From Pseudomonas fluorescens (lineage in GTDB: Bacteria > Pseudomonadota > Gammaproteobacteria > Pseudomonadales > Pseudomonadaceae), in NCBI RefSeq assembly GCF_902497855.1, contig NZ_CABVHU010000022.1:45955-109954 (forward strand): a stretch of 64,000 bases of DNA, given 5' to 3'. A program made the translations under genes and the position numbers. How positions within the stretch are numbered: position 1 is the stretch's first letter; each line of letters starts with the position of its first letter. This document shows, in pieces, positions 60,978 to 64,000 of this stretch. Under the pieces are notes generated by a model. The model searched no databases, was not told where the DNA came from, and saw only the letters and a list, made by a program, of their open reading frames with translations.

Positions 60978-61841
60978 ATGAACCGAAATCTGCTGACCAT
61001 GACCCTGACTGCAATCCTCGCAGGTTTGCTGCCAACCGCCGCCCAGGCCACCACCCCGCCGTCACCGGGCAAGGTGTTCAAGGACTGCCGCGATTGCCCG
61101 GAAATGGTGGTACTGCCCGCCGGCACTTTCACCATGGGCACGCCGGCCGATGAAGTCGGGCGCGAACCCGATGAAGGTCCGATGCACGAAGTGACCTTCG
61201 CCAAGCCGTTCGCCATGAGCCGTTTCCAGGTCACCGCCGGCGAATGGGACAGCTACGTGCGCGAAAGTGGGGTAACCATCGCCAATGGCGACCCCCGCCC
61301 CGGTCGCGAATGCGTCGCCAGCAAGCCACGTTATCCGCAGAGCCCGCGCCAGCCGGCGGTGTGCATGAATTTCGACGACGTGAAAAACTACGTCGCCTGG
61401 CTGTCGAAAAAGACCGGACAGAAGTACCGCATGGTCAGCGAAGCGCAACGCGAATATGCGGCACGCGGCGGCACCAAGGGCCCGTTCCCCTTCCCGTTCG
61501 ATGAAGGCAAGGAATACAGCATCGCCAAGCACGCCAACACTTATGGTCCGGCGGACGGCTTCAGCTACAGCTCGCCGGTGGGCAGCTACCCGCCCAACGC
61601 GTTCGGCATGTACGACATGCACGGCAATGTGTACGAGTGGGTCGAAGACTGCGAACACCCGGACTACGTCGGCGCCCCCACCGATGGCAGCGCCTGGGTC
61701 GAGGCCAGTTGCGAAGCCGTGCGCATACGCGGCAACGACTGGGGTGAGGCCCCGGTGTTCTCGCGCTCCGGCAACCGCAACAGCCAGTACCCGCAAGAGC
61801 GCGGCGACTGGATGGGCTTTCGCATAGTGCGCGACCTCTAA
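60978..61841 (+). CDS. pvdO: Formylglycine-generating-enzyme-like protein PvdO
   Basis: A 287-residue periplasmic protein with signal peptide (to about AAQA, 23) and an FGE-sulfatase domain (MVVLPAGTFTMGTPADE; FAMSRFQVTAGEWDSYV; GMYDMHGNVYEWVEDC). PvdO completes chromophore oxidation from dihydropyoverdine to pyoverdine. It lies after a REP pair and without its own PvdS box, so it is probably read through from pvdM. Confidence 0.93.
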   Translation: MNRNLLTMTLTAILAGLLPTAAQATTPPSPGKVFKDCRDCPEMVVLPAGTFTMGTPADEVGREPDEGPMHEVTFAKPFAMSRFQVTAGEWDSYVRESGVTIANGDPRPGRECVASKPRYPQSPRQPAVCMNFDDVKNYVAWLSKKTGQKYRMVSEAQREYAARGGTKGPFPFPFDEGKEYSIAKHANTYGPADGFSYSSPVGSYPPNAFGMYDMHGNVYEWVEDCEHPDYVGAPTDGSAWVEASCEAVRIRGNDWGEAPVFSRSGNRNSQYPQERGDWMGFRIVRDL

Positions 61842-61855
61842 CCCATACGCGCCCC

Positions 61856-61940
61856 CTGTAGGAGCCAGGCTTGCCGGCGAAGGCGATCTCTAGGACGCCT
61901 TCGCCGGCAAGTCGGATCGCCGCACCGCTGGCTCCTACAG
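61856..61940. repeat. REP pair with decayed right arm
   Basis: TGTAGGAGCCAGGCTTGCCGG at left (20-base core) and an interrupted CGCCGGCAAGTCGGATCGCC, then CTGGCTCCTACAG at right. It lies between pvdO and the pvdE promoter. Confidence 0.75.
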
Positions 61941-61983
61941 GTCCGCGTAGTGTCAGTTACCTCACCACCAGTCGGCGCCCTTG

Positions 61984-62007
61984 TAAATTAAGCATCCCAC
62001 CAGACGT
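61984..62007 (+). promoter_or_regulatory. PvdS iron-starvation box of pvdE
   Basis: TAAAT 61984-61988 and CGT 62005-62007 with 16 bases between; 42 bases before the pvdE start. Confidence 0.82.
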
Positions 62008-62049
62008 TCTACTGGGTATCTGCCTTTACGACCCAAGGAACCGTCTTCC

Positions 62050-63699
62050 ATGACCCAGCCAACCCGTGGCGCCATCGGCGAATTGTTCGCCCTGTTGAAA
62101 CCCTTTCGGCTCATCGTCGCCGCCTCCATTTTCCTGGGCATGGTCGGCGGTCTGAGCGTCACGGTATTGCTGGCGACCATCAACAACGCCCTGCATTCGG
62201 AAACCGGCCTGACCCAAGGCGTCGTCGCGCTGTTCGCCGGCCTGTGCCTGCTGGCGCTGGCCAGCTCGATCTGCTCGGACATCGGCACCAACTATGTCGG
62301 CCAGCACATCATCGCCAAACTGCGTAAACAGCTCGGCGAAAAGGTCCTGTCGGCGCCGATCGAACAGATCGAGCGCTATCGCAGCCACCGCCTGATCCCG
62401 GTGCTGACCCACGACGTCGACACCATCAGCGACTTCGCCTTCGCCTTCGCACCGCTGGCGATTTCCGTCACGGTCACCTTGGGTTGCATGGGCTACCTGG
62501 CGATCCTGTCGTGGCCGATGTTCCTGATCATGGTCGCCGCGATCCTGATCGGCACGGCGATCCAGGCCTATGCCCAGAGCAAGGGTGTGCAGGGTTTCAT
62601 GGCCGCCCGCGACGCCGAAGACGAATTGCAAAAGCACTACAACGCGATTGCCGAAGGCGCCAAGGAACTGCGCATTCACCGCCCTCGCCGCCAGCGCATG
62701 TTCGTCTCGGGCATCAAGGCCACCGCCGAGTTTATCTGCAACACCCAGGTGCGCTCGATCAACACCTTCGTCATCGCCAAGACCTTTGGCTCGATGCTGT
62801 TCTTCGTGGTGATCGGCCTGGCCCTGGCGCTGCAAACCTACTGGCCGAGCGCCGACAAGACCGTGATGAGCGGCTTCGTGCTGGTGCTGCTGTACATGAA
62901 AGGCCCGCTGGAGCACCTGATCAGCACCTTGCCGATCGTCAGCCGTGCGCAGATCGCCTTCCGCCGGATCGCCGAGTTGTCCGAGCAATTTTCCACCCCT
63001 GAACCGCACCTGCTGCTCAGCGATCAGGGCAACGTCCAGCCAGTGGTGCACGAACTGAAACTGGCCGATGTGCGTTTCGCGTTCCCGGCTGCCGAAGGTG
63101 CCGCGCCGTTCCAGTTGGGGCCGGTCAACCTGACCATCAAGCAAGGCGACATCACCTTCATCGTCGGCGAGAACGGTTGCGGCAAGACCACGCTGATCAA
63201 GTTGCTGCTGGGGCTGTACACGCCGCAGCAGGGTGAAATCCGCGTCAACGGCGTGGGCATCGACGCGCAGAATCGCGACGACTATCGCCAGTTGTTCACC
63301 ACCATCTTCGCCGACTACTACCTGTTCGATGACGTGGTCCAGGGCGATACGCACATCCCCGAAGACGCCAACAAATACCTGCAACGCCTGGAGATCGCGC
63401 ACAAGGTCAGCGTCAAGGACGGCAATTTCACCACCACCGACCTCTCCACCGGCCAGCGCAAGCGCCTGGCCCTGGTCAATGCCTGGCTCGAGGAACGCCC
63501 GGTGCTGGTGTTCGATGAATGGGCGGCCGACCAGGACCCGACCTTCCGCCGGATCTTCTACACCGAGCTGCTGCCGGACCTCAAGCGCCTGGGCAAGACC
63601 ATCATCGTGATCTCCCACGATGACCGTTATTTCGATGTGGCGGATCAGTTGGTGCGCATGGAAAGCGGCAAGGTCATCACCGAAATGGCCCCTGTCTGA
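62050..63699 (+). CDS. pvdE: ABC exporter of pyoverdine precursor PvdE
   Basis: A 549-residue inner-membrane protein of the cyclic-peptide/SyrD exporter family: six N-terminal helices then an ATPase (Walker A GENGCGKTT, signature LSTGQRKRL, Walker B VLVFDEWAADQD). It moves acylated ferribactin to the periplasm, where PvdP, PvdM, PvdN and PvdO finish it. It has its own PvdS box upstream. Confidence 0.95.
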   Translation: MTQPTRGAIGELFALLKPFRLIVAASIFLGMVGGLSVTVLLATINNALHSETGLTQGVVALFAGLCLLALASSICSDIGTNYVGQHIIAKLRKQLGEKVLSAPIEQIERYRSHRLIPVLTHDVDTISDFAFAFAPLAISVTVTLGCMGYLAILSWPMFLIMVAAILIGTAIQAYAQSKGVQGFMAARDAEDELQKHYNAIAEGAKELRIHRPRRQRMFVSGIKATAEFICNTQVRSINTFVIAKTFGSMLFFVVIGLALALQTYWPSADKTVMSGFVLVLLYMKGPLEHLISTLPIVSRAQIAFRRIAELSEQFSTPEPHLLLSDQGNVQPVVHELKLADVRFAFPAAEGAAPFQLGPVNLTIKQGDITFIVGENGCGKTTLIKLLLGLYTPQQGEIRVNGVGIDAQNRDDYRQLFTTIFADYYLFDDVVQGDTHIPEDANKYLQRLEIAHKVSVKDGNFTTTDLSTGQRKRLALVNAWLEERPVLVFDEWAADQDPTFRRIFYTELLPDLKRLGKTIIVISHDDRYFDVADQLVRMESGKVITEMAPV

Positions 63700-63715
63700 T
63701 ACCCCGCCCGCCCCG

Positions 63716-63875
63716 GTAGGAGTCAGGCTTGCCGGCGAAAGCAATCTTGCAAACGCCCTCCCCCGTGGGAGCCAGGCTTGCCGGCGAAAGCGCTCTTGAA
63801 AACGCCCTCCACCGTAGGAGCCAGGCTTGCCGGCGAAAGCGCTCTTGAGGACGCCCTCCCCCGTAGGAGCCAGGC
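63716..63875. repeat. 49-base tandem repeats, about 3.3 copies
   Basis: Units begin at 63716, 63765, 63814 and 63863, spaced exactly 49 bases. Each holds a GTAGGAGCCAGGCTTGCCGG REP half followed by CGAAAGCGCTCTTG and ACGCCCTCCCCC. The fourth copy is cut after 13 bases by an insertion sequence. Confidence 0.92.
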
Positions 63876-64000
63876 TGAACTGGTCAAGTAATTCCGGACA
63901 CCGGTTACGGTGTTTATGCCGCCTTTTGCTCCATAGCTATCGGTGATAGGTAACCGTTGTAGCTGTGGAGCCTTGTGCGGTTGTAATACATGAAGAAGCG
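63876..64000 (-). mobile_element. End of an IS3-family insertion sequence
   Basis: The element begins with TGAACTGGTCAAGTAATTCC then GGACACC at 63876-63902, as terminal inverted repeats of this family do, and it carries the transposase C-terminus on the minus strand. It interrupts the fourth 49-base repeat. The other end is outside the window. Confidence 0.85.
63914..64000 (-). CDS. IS3-family transposase OrfB, C-terminal end
   Basis: The last 28 codons are visible, RFFMYYNRTRLHSYNGYLSP then IAMEQKAA and TAA (63914-63916). YYNRxRLHSxxGYLSP is the typical end of the integrase (rve) domain in IS3-family OrfB proteins, whose DDE active site lies outside the window. Confidence 0.9.
   Translation of the reverse strand, partial: RFFMYYNRTRLHSYNGYLSPIAMEQKAA

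Noticed and set aside
62026..63744. 572-residue open frame opposite pvdE
   Set aside because: Low-complexity shadow; PvdE motifs are clear on the other strand.
63716..63875. Regular 49-base spacing considered as a CRISPR array
   Set aside because: The whole 49-base unit is repeated, with no unique spacers, and its core is the REP sequence found throughout the window.

Overview
The window reads as a chromosomal segment of a Pseudomonas from the P. fluorescens group. The reasons are high GC, a full set of pyoverdine genes (pvdA, fpvI, pvdR-pvdT-opmQ, pvdP, pvdM-pvdN-pvdO, pvdE), a Pseudomonas-type metallothionein, and many REP/REPIN palindromes of the GTAGGAGCTGGCTTGCC and GTGGGAGCGGGCTTGCTCGCG types between genes. 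No rRNA, tRNA or CRISPR array was seen.

Layout. 0-13 kb: metallothionein, a Na+/H+ antiporter-family protein, a Cache-type chemoreceptor with a FliA-like promoter, a PepSY-PepSY-regulator-kinase operon resembling BqsPQRS/CarRS, queD, an alpha/beta hydrolase with an Asp nucleophile, codB-codA for cytosine use, and a DapF-fold protein with both catalytic Cys replaced by Ser. 13-19 kb: an MFS permease, then fecI-fecR-fecA for ferric citrate with a Fur-like site, and a glycine-zipper protein. 19-25 kb: a two-partner secretion pair (TpsB transporter, 1501-residue TpsA exoprotein) behind a degenerate heptad tract. 25-33 kb: an MFS/AraC pair, an EmrA/EmrB-type efflux operon, and a low-GC DUF3857/transglutaminase gene sitting between two copies of the emrB 3' end. 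33-43 kb: AhpD-like protein, a sigma/FecR remnant ORF, an MscS channel with a cyclic-nucleotide-binding-like domain, ycaC, pirin with a divergent LysR gene, dkgB, and an EvgS/EvgA-like phosphorelay with a pseudo-receiver.

43.5-49.2 kb is the most unusual block. It is an orphan type VI secretion cargo island: vgrG, an Eag-type chaperone, a prePAAR-PAAR effector ending in a putative deaminase toxin, and an immunity protein. It lies directly 3' of pvdA, and its far edge carries a broken second copy of the pvdA 3' end. The emrB locus shows the same kind of scar, so at least two pieces of accessory DNA appear to have entered at gene 3' ends.

49-64 kb is the pyoverdine region. PvdA makes N5-hydroxyornithine. 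FpvI is the sigma factor for the receptor gene. PvdRT-OpmQ exports or recycles siderophore. PvdP, PvdM, PvdN and PvdO mature the peptide and chromophore in the periplasm. PvdE moves the acylated precursor across the inner membrane. Five promoters here have the same PvdS (iron-starvation) box geometry, TAAAT-N16-CGT. The window ends in 49-bp tandem repeats interrupted by the end of an IS3-family element.
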